DNA of 7,521 nucleotides from Elusimicrobiota bacterium. Lineage in GTDB: Bacteria; Elusimicrobiota; Elusimicrobia; JACQJN01. Within the stretch, counting starts at the first letter, position 1, and every line of letters begins with the position of its first letter. The stretch lies in assembly GCA_016205045.1 (NCBI GenBank), contig JACQJM010000042.1:1-7521 (forward strand), in the 5' to 3' direction. The notes under the pieces are model-generated. The model made no database searches and was not told the origin of the DNA. It saw only the letters and a program-made list of their open reading frames with translations. This document shows, one piece after another, positions 1 to 5,568 of this stretch. The position numbers and the translations under genes were made by a program.

Positions 1-10
1 GAACTAACCT

Positions 11-37
11 GAATTCTTCAGTTGAACTGAAGAATTC
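11..37. repeat. Perfect 13-bp inverted repeat
   Basis: Bases 11-23 and 25-37 are exact reverse complements around a single central base. As RNA or single-stranded DNA this would be an 11-bp stem (GAATTCTTCAG) with a TTGAA loop. No T-run follows on either strand, so it does not look like a standard terminator. It is the first member of a row of inverted repeats that extends to about position 196. Confidence 0.85.
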
Positions 38-48
38 ACCCCGCGGGC

Positions 49-97
49 CTCACTTTGCCGCGAAGCTAGATCATGGATGTTTAGCGGCCAAAGTGAG
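49..97. repeat. Hairpin A: 13-bp stem with one bulge, 22-nt loop
   Basis: CTCACTTTG (49-57) pairs with CAAAGTGAG (89-97), and CCGC (58-61) pairs with GCGG (84-87). C88 is a single bulged base. The loop spans 62-83. The CCTCACTT start at 48-55 is repeated at the start of hairpin B and again at 5572-5579, which suggests a related family of palindromic elements. Confidence 0.75.
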
Positions 98-105
98 AGG
101 TCGCC

Positions 106-155
106 CCTCACTTGCCAGACATCTGCTTCTACAATATCCATCCTGGCAAGTGAGG
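106..155. repeat. Hairpin B: perfect 13-bp stem, 24-nt loop
   Basis: CCTCACTTGCCAG (106-118) is exactly complementary to CTGGCAAGTGAGG (143-155), with a loop at 119-142. Its outer half is the same as hairpin A, so A and B could exchange strands. The loops also carry complementary words: ATGGAT (73-78) with ATCCAT (136-141), and GAAGC (62-66) with GCTTC (125-129). This would allow loop-loop contacts if transcribed, or indicates that A and B are diverged inverted copies. Confidence 0.75.
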
Positions 156-167
156 CCGCTTTGCGGC
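155..167. repeat. Short GCCGC-TTT-GCGGC hairpin
   Basis: A 5-bp GC stem (155-159 with 163-167) closes a TTT loop. It shares its first base with the end of hairpin B and its last base with the start of the next inverted repeat, so the structures abut without spacers. Confidence 0.55.
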
Positions 168-196
168 GAAATCCCCAGGTCCAACTGGGGATTTCG
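167..196. repeat. Perfect 12-bp inverted repeat, 6-nt loop
   Basis: CGAAATCCCCAG (167-178) is exactly complementary to CTGGGGATTTCG (185-196), with loop GTCCAA. It lies 66 bp beyond the stop codon of the leftward LysR gene and could stop that transcript, but neither strand has a T-run after the stem. It is better read as the last unit of the palindrome cluster. I see nothing further in 199-261. Confidence 0.65.
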
Positions 197-261
197 GGCT
201 AATCCATTTGATAATATTGAGCTGGATGAGAAAAACACCCATACAGCAATCTCTCACACAA

Positions 262-1158
262 TCACCAAGCCAGCTCCCGAATAGATCGCTTCAAAATTTT
301 AATAAAGGAATCGACAGCCTGGGGCAATGGCCGGTTACGACGTTTAAAAAAATAAATCTGCCTGCCTAATTTCGGCCCCTTTAACCGAACCACTTCTCCC
401 TTCTGCCACTCCTGCCTCACTACGAAATCAGGCAAGACTGCCGCCGCTATCCCATCCAATACATACCGTCTGTGGGTTTCTAAAAACTCTCCTTCATACT
501 GAATGTTCCGAGGGCATTTTTGATCCGGAAATCCATCCAAGCTCTGCTGCGTGGGGTCCGCCTGGAAATAGCGGGGGGCAATAAAGGGCAGTCGTAGCAC
601 CTCTTCGAATGTTTTAGGAGACTTCCCTTTGGGTAAAAGGGATTTCGCCGCATAAATATGAGAGCTCATTCCTCCCAAGAACTCGATTTCCAGAGCGGGA
701 TCTGAGATATCCGCAAAATAGTACAACCCGAAATCGATCAGATCCTTCTTGATGGCCCCGCTCATCTGGCGCGGCTCCAACTCATGAATCCCGAAACGTG
801 TTTGAGGGTACACTTTTCTAAAGGCAAGCAAGGCGGGAGAGAGCAAGTAATTGGAGATCATCTCCCGACTCCCAATCCTGAGCATGGCCGGCCCACCCCG
901 GCCATGCCCCTCAAAATCCATCCGCACATTTTCAATAATATCGTAAATCTCCTGAACCTTGGCCTTGAGGTACTCCCCCTCCGAGGTCAGTTCCACGTGA
1001 CGCCGGCTGCGGGCCAACAGCTTTCTCTTAAGAGAAGCCTCCAAGAGCCCTATGCTTTTGCTCATGGCGGGGGTGGAGAGGTAAAGATTGCGAGCCGCGC
1101 GAGTGAAACTCTTTTCCCGCGCCACCTCCAAGAAATATCTTAACTGATATAGATCCAT
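262..1158 (-). CDS. LysR-family transcriptional regulator
   Basis: A 298-residue protein, the usual length for LysR-type regulators. The N-terminus, MDLYQLRYFLEVAREKSFT, is the classic start of the winged helix-turn-helix. The recognition region follows at about residues 15-61 (AARNLYLSTPAMSKSIGLLE, then KRKLLARSRRHVELTSEGE). A linker helix and a LysR substrate-binding domain run from about 90 to 295. An in-frame ATG 23 codons upstream was rejected because the extension is encoded by the heptamer repeat and lies before the conserved LysR start. No clear Shine-Dalgarno precedes the chosen ATG. A possible -10 (TATAGT, 1204-1209) has no convincing -35. The gene is divergent from the oxidase gene at 1300, and LysR proteins often control their divergent neighbour, so that gene is the likely target. 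The inducer cannot be read from the sequence. Confidence 0.93.
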   Translation of the reverse strand: MDLYQLRYFLEVAREKSFTRAARNLYLSTPAMSKSIGLLEASLKRKLLARSRRHVELTSEGEYLKAKVQEIYDIIENVRMDFEGHGRGGPAMLRIGSREMISNYLLSPALLAFRKVYPQTRFGIHELEPRQMSGAIKKDLIDFGLYYFADISDPALEIEFLGGMSSHIYAAKSLLPKGKSPKTFEEVLRLPFIAPRYFQADPTQQSLDGFPDQKCPRNIQYEGEFLETHRRYVLDGIAAAVLPDFVVRQEWQKGEVVRLKGPKLGRQIYFFKRRNRPLPQAVDSFIKILKRSIRELAW

Positions 1159-1162
1159 AATC

Positions 1163-1190
1163 AAGTAGTAGGTAGAAGGTAGTAAGTAGT
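1163..1190. repeat. Heptanucleotide tandem repeat, 4 units
   Basis: Four consecutive 7-mers fit the pattern A-A/G-GTAG-A/T: AAGTAGT, AGGTAGA, AGGTAGT, AAGTAGT, and a partial AGG follows. The repeat sits immediately upstream of the LysR start codon, inside its leader. Copy number could vary by slippage and alter spacing in the divergent control region. Confidence 0.8.
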
Positions 1191-1237
1191 AGGAACATAG
1201 TTTACTATAAGTTAATAATCTATTCAATATTAGTTTC

Positions 1238-1266
1238 TTTACTTTAACTAAGGCCGGGGCTATAAT
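1238..1266 (+). promoter_or_regulatory. Sigma70 promoter of the oxidase gene
   Basis: TTTACT (1238-1243), a 17-bp spacer and a perfect TATAAT (1261-1266). Transcription would start near 1273, giving a leader of about 27 nt before the ATG at 1300. It lies in the LysR-oxidase intergenic region where a LysR protein would be expected to bind. Confidence 0.75.
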
Positions 1267-1299
1267 TTTTCCATTGCCGGTTAAGAATCAGGAGGATTT

Positions 1300-2154
1300 A
1301 TGTCCACATTCGAGTCATTCAAAAATACAATCGAGAAAGATTTCTTTAAACACCCGGTGGTAACTTCCAATCCTTATACCCAATGGTTCAAACAGGGTTG
1401 GACCGACACCGAACAGCTAGTGGATCTCATCACTCAATTTTCTGTCTTCTCGAACCATTTTTTAGTGGTACAGGTAAAACGCATGGTGAACGCGTCCACG
1501 GAAGAAGGCGAGCGCAGCGCCCGCTACATCCTAATGAATGAATGCGGCGTGTCCATCGATTCCCGCACGGGGTCCACGGAAGGTCGAGTTTTTTCCACTT
1601 CCAACGCGCACCTCAATTGGCTCAGAGAAATCGGTGCCCTTTTAGGTCTGGGGCCCATGGACCTGGGGCAATGGGAGAAAGGCTCGGAATCCACCCACCG
1701 CTTCCTGCAAGGGTTAGACCGTACCTATGGAAACCACGATGGGCAGATCGGGGCTGGAGCCAGCTTTGCCATAGAGACCTGGGCGGCATCCGGGATCGGC
1801 CATGGACCAGAAGCCGAATCCAAGAATTTTTGGAAGGAGTTGATTGTGGGGATCGAGGGGTACAACCGGAACCACCGGCTCCCCCTGGGACTGGAACCCC
1901 TGCCCCTAGGATTCTTTCAGTACCACTTTGAGATAGAGTCCGGCCATGGGGCCAATGTCTGGCATGAACTGGAAGAGACGTTTCACCAACCAGGGTTCGA
2001 TCCCAAAAAATTCTTGCGCGGAGGCCGAGAGGCTTTAGACGCCATCCACACGTTTTGGATCGGCCTGGATCAAACCCGCAAAAGCCTAGAGAGAACCGAG
2101 GTAAGAGAGAAGGACTGCCTGGCGGCCATCAACGTGGCGCAGTGGGGGATGTAA
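1300..2154 (+). CDS. Haem-oxygenase-like (TenA/CADD-type) iron-dependent oxidase
   Basis: A 284-residue, all-helical protein resembling the iron-containing redox enzyme / haem-oxygenase-like diiron oxidase superfamily (relatives include UndA, CADD, BesC and SznF). Candidate metal ligands appear in family order: E81 in ILMNECG, H104 in SNAHLNWLREIGALLG, E159 in AIETWA, and the closing H209-x3-E213-x2-H216 in FFQYHFEIESGH. All six positions are acidic or histidine, so the site looks intact. The stretch between E81 and H104 is longer than in CADD. No signal peptide or membrane segment is seen, so it is probably cytosolic. Relatives use O2 to oxidise or fragment amino acids, fatty acids or cofactors; the substrate here cannot be assigned. 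A strong AGGAGG (1290-1295) lies 4 nt before the ATG. The last 26 bp overlap the end of the opposing gene. Confidence 0.82.
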   Translation: MSTFESFKNTIEKDFFKHPVVTSNPYTQWFKQGWTDTEQLVDLITQFSVFSNHFLVVQVKRMVNASTEEGERSARYILMNECGVSIDSRTGSTEGRVFSTSNAHLNWLREIGALLGLGPMDLGQWEKGSESTHRFLQGLDRTYGNHDGQIGAGASFAIETWAASGIGHGPEAESKNFWKELIVGIEGYNRNHRLPLGLEPLPLGFFQYHFEIESGHGANVWHELEETFHQPGFDPKKFLRGGREALDAIHTFWIGLDQTRKSLERTEVREKDCLAAINVAQWGM

Positions 2155-4240
2155 CCAGCTCCTGCATGCGCCTGCGATCAGGCTTGAAGGCTACGCTCCA
2201 CATGTATTCCGCCTGCTCTCTGAGAAGGGCTAAGTAAACATCCCTCAGCCACAGCGTATTCTCAAAATTGTTGTCGTAAGCGTTTTTGCTGACATTGGTG
2301 GATCCGCTCTCCCCGAACAGCCCCTCCGACTCAGACTTAAAGTCTGCCATGGCTTCTTTGTTGTGATTTTTTTCGCTTCTTTCATGAGGGCCCCCCTTCC
2401 AAGGAGTTTCATTAGGTCCACTGATCAGCTTGACCTCTCCTCCATTATCCATGATGCCCAACAAGGCTGCCGTGGAAGCGCGATTATGACTTTGGCCATA
2501 ATCGGCCAAAACTCTCAATCGTTTGCCCCGCTTGAGAAGTTCTAAAAAGCCCTGCTGCAGAGGTGGGGGAGGATAAAAACCAAATATACTCATAAAGAAT
2601 TCGTCCGTGGTGAGCTCCAGCATTTTAAGCAACCAATCCAGAGTGTCTCCCTTGGGGGAGAAGGAGGCGCGCGGGAATTTAGTTCCATGGAACAGAACGC
2701 TGGGATTCTCATCTCGAGGGGTGGTTCCAGGAACTATTTTCGGGTTTTCCGGCTTCAAATCTTCCCGGTAGGGACGGGCCAGAGAAAGCATCCACTTAAA
2801 ATAGGTCTCATAGAGCACTATGGTGACAGGGTCCTCCACGAACATCACATTCTCCCAATGATTTTTCTGAGAAGTGATGGTGTAATTGAAAGAACCTGTT
2901 TGAAGTATTTTTCGGATAGTACCCGCGACGTCTTTTCTTAAATTCCATATTCTAAACTTATTATGATTGATCCCTATGCTTCCCAAACCCTTAAGCACAT
3001 AGAGTTCCAGGTTGGGGCCGACATTATCTATTAAGGCCTGAATCTGTGGGCTACGGGGCTTCATATCCTCTCCCCTACCCATGCGGTCCGGAAAAACGTT
3101 GCTATAATCCGCGACGACAATATACCGATCACCTCTTTTTACCCCTTCCAAAATAGAGGCGACGTCTTCCTCCAGATTTTCCTCGTATAATGCGACAATC
3201 GTTGCCTCGCTCATCCGGTTGCCTTCCGCCAAAAGCTTAGGAATATCCGTTTGAGTGGGAAAAGCCACGCGCGGCAGATCCACATTGCCGAATTTGATGA
3301 GCTCTGCCTGGGTAGGGACATAGACTGCGGGGGCAGAGGGAGGTTGGACAAGGCGCGATTTTTCCTGAGTCTCCGGCGTCGCGGGAGCCGCGCCACCCTC
3401 TTCTCCCACCACTTCAGGCGCAGAAACAGAAGGTGATTTAGCGGGCCCAGACTCCTCTTCTGCCCATGGAGAGATCCACACCTTAGGCGCTCTCTCGAAC
3501 TGCATCTCACTCATCTGTTGAGCGGTTTCGTCTCCCATTCTTAAAAGCACTAACTTCTCATTCAAGTCCAGAAGTTCTTGGCGCGCCTTTTGTGCGTTTT
3601 CCCTGACCTCCGGAATATCCCCATAAATTCCCAACTCCACCAGCGAGGAAAAAAGTTCCACTATGGGGCCCAACTCATAGATTCTACCCTTCAGGCCTTG
3701 GACATCTTCCAAGGAAACAGAAGGCCTCTCTAGATACGCCTTAGACAACTTGCGTGCGGCGCTTTCTATTTTAGAAGAAGCCTTTTTCCCGGTCGACTCT
3801 AAATCTTTCACCATGCGCTCAAATAATTTTTCCTGTTCGGCGATGGTAGGTAAATCCCCTATCTTGGTCATGGCATTGCGCAGACGTTTGCCGGCCGGAG
3901 TCTGATCCGCGGCCTGAATAAGAGGACTCACCACCGACAGTCGAGACTCCGTGCTCATGGAATTGATCAGATTCAACACCATTCTCCATTTGGGATTGGT
4001 TTCTAAAATACGGGCACCTTCTTTTGTCGCCGCCCAAGGCCTGAACACATCAAAAGCGGCCACCCAGCCATTGGCCCTGACCGGGTTCGGACTAAAGAGG
4101 GGAACTGAAAATATGGGATGGGGTGTTCCACCTGTTCCAGAGTTTTGGACTCCGGCCGCCATGCTGGTAAGGCTTAAGGAGGATGAAAAAAGAACTAAAG
4201 CAATAAGTGTGGAGAGAATTTTTTGAGATAGTTTTTTCAT
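2129..4240 (-). CDS. Exported phospholipase D-superfamily protein with two HKD motifs
   Basis: A 703-residue protein. Residues 1-28 (MKK, a hydrophobic run, then SMAAG) form a clear Sec signal peptide, so it acts outside the cytoplasm. Residues 70-250 are charged, helical and probably coiled-coil. Residues 258-308 are a Pro/Ala/Glu-rich linker. Two PLD-like halves follow. Half 1 (about 330-490) has H426-N-K428, then GSFN (449-452) and E463. Half 2 (about 515-690) has H626-N-K628-x4-D633, then GSTN (646-649) and E660. The Asp of the first HxKx4D is replaced by N433, while the catalytic His and Lys are kept in both halves. PLD enzymes cleave phosphodiester bonds in lipids or nucleic acids through a phosphohistidine; the substrate here is unknown. 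GAGGGG (4252-4257) lies 11 nt before the ATG. The 3' end overlaps the convergent oxidase gene. Confidence 0.88.
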   Translation of the reverse strand: MKKLSQKILSTLIALVLFSSSLSLTSMAAGVQNSGTGGTPHPIFSVPLFSPNPVRANGWVAAFDVFRPWAATKEGARILETNPKWRMVLNLINSMSTESRLSVVSPLIQAADQTPAGKRLRNAMTKIGDLPTIAEQEKLFERMVKDLESTGKKASSKIESAARKLSKAYLERPSVSLEDVQGLKGRIYELGPIVELFSSLVELGIYGDIPEVRENAQKARQELLDLNEKLVLLRMGDETAQQMSEMQFERAPKVWISPWAEEESGPAKSPSVSAPEVVGEEGGAAPATPETQEKSRLVQPPSAPAVYVPTQAELIKFGNVDLPRVAFPTQTDIPKLLAEGNRMSEATIVALYEENLEEDVASILEGVKRGDRYIVVADYSNVFPDRMGRGEDMKPRSPQIQALIDNVGPNLELYVLKGLGSIGINHNKFRIWNLRKDVAGTIRKILQTGSFNYTITSQKNHWENVMFVEDPVTIVLYETYFKWMLSLARPYREDLKPENPKIVPGTTPRDENPSVLFHGTKFPRASFSPKGDTLDWLLKMLELTTDEFFMSIFGFYPPPPLQQGFLELLKRGKRLRVLADYGQSHNRASTAALLGIMDNGGEVKLISGPNETPWKGGPHERSEKNHNKEAMADFKSESEGLFGESGSTNVSKNAYDNNFENTLWLRDVYLALLREQAEYMWSVAFKPDRRRMQELVTSPTAPR

Positions 4241-4344
4241 GAATTGTTTTACCCCTCTGGGATTAAAGAGTGCGGATTTGAAGCCTGTTCATTGTATGAA
4301 GAATGCAGTAAATTCCTAGGGGCCATTTGGGGTAAATGGGAAAC

Positions 4345-4379
4345 AAAAAAAGACCTAGGGAAACCTGGGTCCCTAGGTC
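4345..4379 (-). terminator. Rho-independent terminator after the cysteine-rich gene
   Basis: GACCTAGGGA (4352-4361) and TCCCTAGGTC (4370-4379) form a perfect 10-bp stem with an 8-nt loop. On the minus strand the stem is followed by seven T residues (4351-4345). It lies 15 bp beyond the stop of the 66-residue gene. On the plus strand CTTTT follows, so weak bidirectional function is possible. It separates this unit from the PLD gene. Confidence 0.9.
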
Positions 4380-4394
4380 CTTTTCTAATTAGAA

Positions 4395-4595
4395 CTATTT
4401 GGCTTGTTGAACTTGCCCCGCGACCGGGCACATTCGGCCCGCACATTTGCCGGCGTGGTACAATCCAAACCCCGCTCCCGTCAGAATGAGAGCGATCAAT
4501 CCTCCCAGCAGGGCTTTCTTTCCACAACACCTCGAACCGCCGCCGCAACAACAACAGCCTTTTCCTTCTCCCTCCGTTCCTTTCTTTTCTTCCAT
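4395..4595 (-). CDS. Small cysteine-rich single-pass membrane protein
   Basis: A 66-residue protein not recognised as a named family. The N-terminal 27 residues are charged and cysteine-rich: CCCC at 14-17 within a Gly-rich stretch and CC at 23-24. One hydrophobic segment follows (about 28-46, ALLGGLIALILTGAGFGLY), then a short tail with C51 and C56 (KCAGRMCP). With K26 and K27 before the membrane segment, an inside N-terminus is likely, but topology is inferred. Six Cys in a short soluble stretch suggest metal or thiol chemistry, with no direct proof. An excellent Shine-Dalgarno AAGGAG (4603-4608) lies 7 nt before the ATG, and a strong terminator follows, so this is a real expressed gene despite its size. 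It may be cotranscribed from the TetR-controlled promoter upstream if the hairpin at 4661-4697 is read through. Confidence 0.8.
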   Translation of the reverse strand: MEEKKGTEGEGKGCCCCGGGSRCCGKKALLGGLIALILTGAGFGLYHAGKCAGRMCPVAGQVQQAK

Positions 4596-4647
4596 TATCG
4601 TTCTCCTTAGTACTGTATGAATTCAGTCCTGTTAGGTTCATTCATAG

Positions 4648-4697
4648 AGAAAAGAGGAAAGAAGCTCCCGCTCCCGCTTTCGGGAAACGGGAGCTTC
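4648..4697 (-). terminator. Terminator-like hairpin between the 9-codon ORF and the cysteine-rich gene
   Basis: GAAGCTCCCG and CGGGAGCTTC (4661-4670 and 4688-4697) form a 10-bp stem. The minus strand then reads TTTCCTCTTTTCTC, a T-rich but interrupted tract. The descending arm carries two tandem CGGGAG units, so a shorter alternative stem is possible. It could end the small upstream transcript, or act as a conditional attenuator in front of the gene starting at 4595. Confidence 0.65.
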
Positions 4698-4715
4698 TAG
4701 CTCGGTTTAGCAACC

Positions 4716-4745
4716 TTAACAACCACAGGGCGTTTTAGGTCCCAT
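4716..4745 (-). CDS. Nine-codon ORF, peptide MGPKTPCGC
   Basis: ATG at 4745, stop TAA at 4718-4716, product MGPKTPCGC. The case for translation is the ribosome site GGAGGTGA (4760-4753), nearly a full match to the anti-Shine-Dalgarno, 7 nt before the ATG. A TetR-type operator and a TATAAA box lie just upstream, and a terminator-like hairpin starts 18 nt after the stop. Two of the last three sense codons are Cys (TGT GGT TGT). It may be a functional microprotein, or a leader peptide whose Cys codons sense charged tRNA-Cys ahead of the cysteine-rich gene. It could also be the coding part of a small regulatory RNA. It resembles no peptide that I recognise. Confidence 0.55.
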   Translation of the reverse strand: MGPKTPCGC

Positions 4746-4752
4746 TGTATAA

Positions 4753-4760
4753 TCACCTCC
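4753..4760 (-). promoter_or_regulatory. Strong Shine-Dalgarno of the 9-codon ORF
   Basis: GGAGGTGA on the minus strand is the best ribosome binding site in the window. It is adjacent to the palindrome CCGCTAGCGG (4759-4768), which could partly occlude it in the RNA. A site this good before a random 9-codon ORF would be unexpected, and it is the main reason to annotate the peptide. Confidence 0.75.
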
Positions 4761-4791
4761 GCTAGCGGTTAACGCCGAATGCCCCCCCGAC

Positions 4792-4821
4792 TTTATAACT
4801 TACCAACCAATTGGTTAATAA
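4792..4821 (-). promoter_or_regulatory. Putative TetR-controlled promoter for the small downstream unit
   Basis: A TATAAA box (4792-4797, minus strand) lies downstream of a weak -35 (TATTAA or TTATTA, 17-18 bp spacing). The operator at 4801-4820 fills the spacer and overlaps the -35, so bound TetR would block RNA polymerase. The start would be near 4785, about 40 nt before the 9-codon ORF. The -35 is poor, so the promoter call rests on the -10 and the operator. Confidence 0.5.
4801..4820. promoter_or_regulatory. TetR-type operator, copy 1
   Basis: TACCAACCAATTGGTTAATA contains the perfect 12-bp palindrome AACCAATTGGTT (4805-4816). It matches the operator at 5470-5489 in 16 of 20 positions, including TACCAACCA and TGGT. 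It lies between the tetR stop codon and the 9-codon ORF, over the putative promoter there. Confidence 0.75.
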
Positions 4822-4841
4822 ATGAAGCAAAAAATTATCTT

Positions 4842-5438
4842 TTAGGCTCGGAACCCTTTTAAGTAGGAGCCCACCATTTTTTTCGTGTTGTGTATTGGGT
4901 TAAGCTGTTTATTCGCCTTGCAGAAAAGGAAAGCCCCCTCAAATGAAGCCAAAATCCCCTCGGCGGCCTCTCGAGGCTCGAATCCTTTCTTAAAATAGCC
5001 CTTCATCTGCCATCGTTCCAGATAATCAGCCACCTGTTGGGTCCAAAAGTGAAAATATTCCGAAATTTTCTTCCTCAATTTCTCATTTTGATCGCTGAGC
5101 TCCTGGGCGAAGTTACCGATGAAACATCCTCGGCAACACCCGTTTTTCTGCATGCGAGAAGCTGCATCCACGAACATCTCTTCTAGGGTCTTGATGGGAT
5201 CCTTCTCATGGGAGAACCGAGACATCACCATTTCCTTTTGTCCATTCACACCGTGGCTCAGCACCGCCAGCCCCAAAGCTTCTTTGGTGGGGTAGTAGTG
5301 AAATAAATTTGCTTTTTTGACCCCGGCCGCGGAAGCCACATCGTCCATGCTCACTCCTTTAAAACCATTTTTGTAAAAAAGCTCATAGGCGGACTTAAGA
5401 ATTCGTTCACGCATGTGGGCATTAGGTCTTCGGCTCAT
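4842..5438 (-). CDS. TetR/AcrR-family repressor with a cysteine cluster in the ligand domain
   Basis: A 198-residue protein, typical of the family. The N-terminal helix-turn-helix is clear: RERILKSAYELFYKNGFKGV, then SMDDVASAAGVKKANLFHYYPTKEAL (residues 30-55). The C-terminal domain contains NGCCRGCFIGNFAQELSD (99-116), the GCxxGNxAxE-like motif also seen in TetR proteins of the NemR/AcuR/LmrA kind. Cys residues are at 101, 102, 105 and 173. In NemR a Cys at the corresponding place senses electrophiles and hypochlorite, so a thiol-based inducer is plausible here but not shown. No strong Shine-Dalgarno is visible before the ATG, although the promoter is perfect. Matching operators over its own promoter (5470-5489) and just beyond its stop (4801-4820) indicate autorepression and control of the small unit downstream. 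Confidence 0.93.
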   Translation of the reverse strand: MSRRPNAHMRERILKSAYELFYKNGFKGVSMDDVASAAGVKKANLFHYYPTKEALGLAVLSHGVNGQKEMVMSRFSHEKDPIKTLEEMFVDAASRMQKNGCCRGCFIGNFAQELSDQNEKLRKKISEYFHFWTQQVADYLERWQMKGYFKKGFEPREAAEGILASFEGAFLFCKANKQLNPIHNTKKMVGSYLKGFRA

Positions 5439-5469
5439 GACTTATGACTCTAACAACCTAAAATAGTTA

Positions 5470-5489
5470 TACCAACCAGATGGTCAGTA
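5470..5489. promoter_or_regulatory. TetR-type operator, copy 2 (autoregulatory)
   Basis: TACCAACCAGATGGTCAGTA is a 20-bp dyad of the form TACYRACCA-NN-TGGTYRGTA, every half-site position being symmetric if Y and R are allowed. It begins at the last base of the tetR -10 box and covers the predicted start point near 5482. A repressor bound here would block tetR initiation. Confidence 0.85.
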
Positions 5490-5517
5490 TTATACCACGA
5501 AGTCTTTTTTCTGTCAA
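5489..5517 (-). promoter_or_regulatory. Perfect consensus sigma70 promoter of tetR
   Basis: TTGACA (5512-5517), a 17-bp spacer and TATAAT (5489-5494), all read on the minus strand. Both hexamers and the spacing match the consensus exactly. So strong a promoter before a regulator gene makes sense if it is normally held shut by the adjoining operator. Confidence 0.92.
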
Positions 5518-5568
5518 GTCCCCTCAATATTTCACTAGAACTTCCTTAGACTTCACACTCTCTCTTTT

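Noticed and set aside
167..196. Rho-independent terminator for the LysR gene
   Set aside because: The stem is strong, but neither strand has a T-run after it and it belongs to a row of similar hairpins.
1159..1227. 23-residue N-terminal extension of the LysR protein from an ATG at 1227
   Set aside because: The extension is mostly translated heptamer repeat, has no ribosome site and precedes the universal LysR start MDLYQLRYF.
1200..1240. LysR T-N11-A operator and a LysR gene promoter in the AT-rich intergenic stretch
   Set aside because: TATAGT is a fair -10, but there is no good -35, and no T-N11-A dyad stood out above the AT-rich background.
4249..4641. 130-codon minus-strand frame overlapping the cysteine-rich gene
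   Set aside because: It crosses the terminator at 4345-4379 and is out of frame with the 66-residue gene, which has the clear ribosome site.
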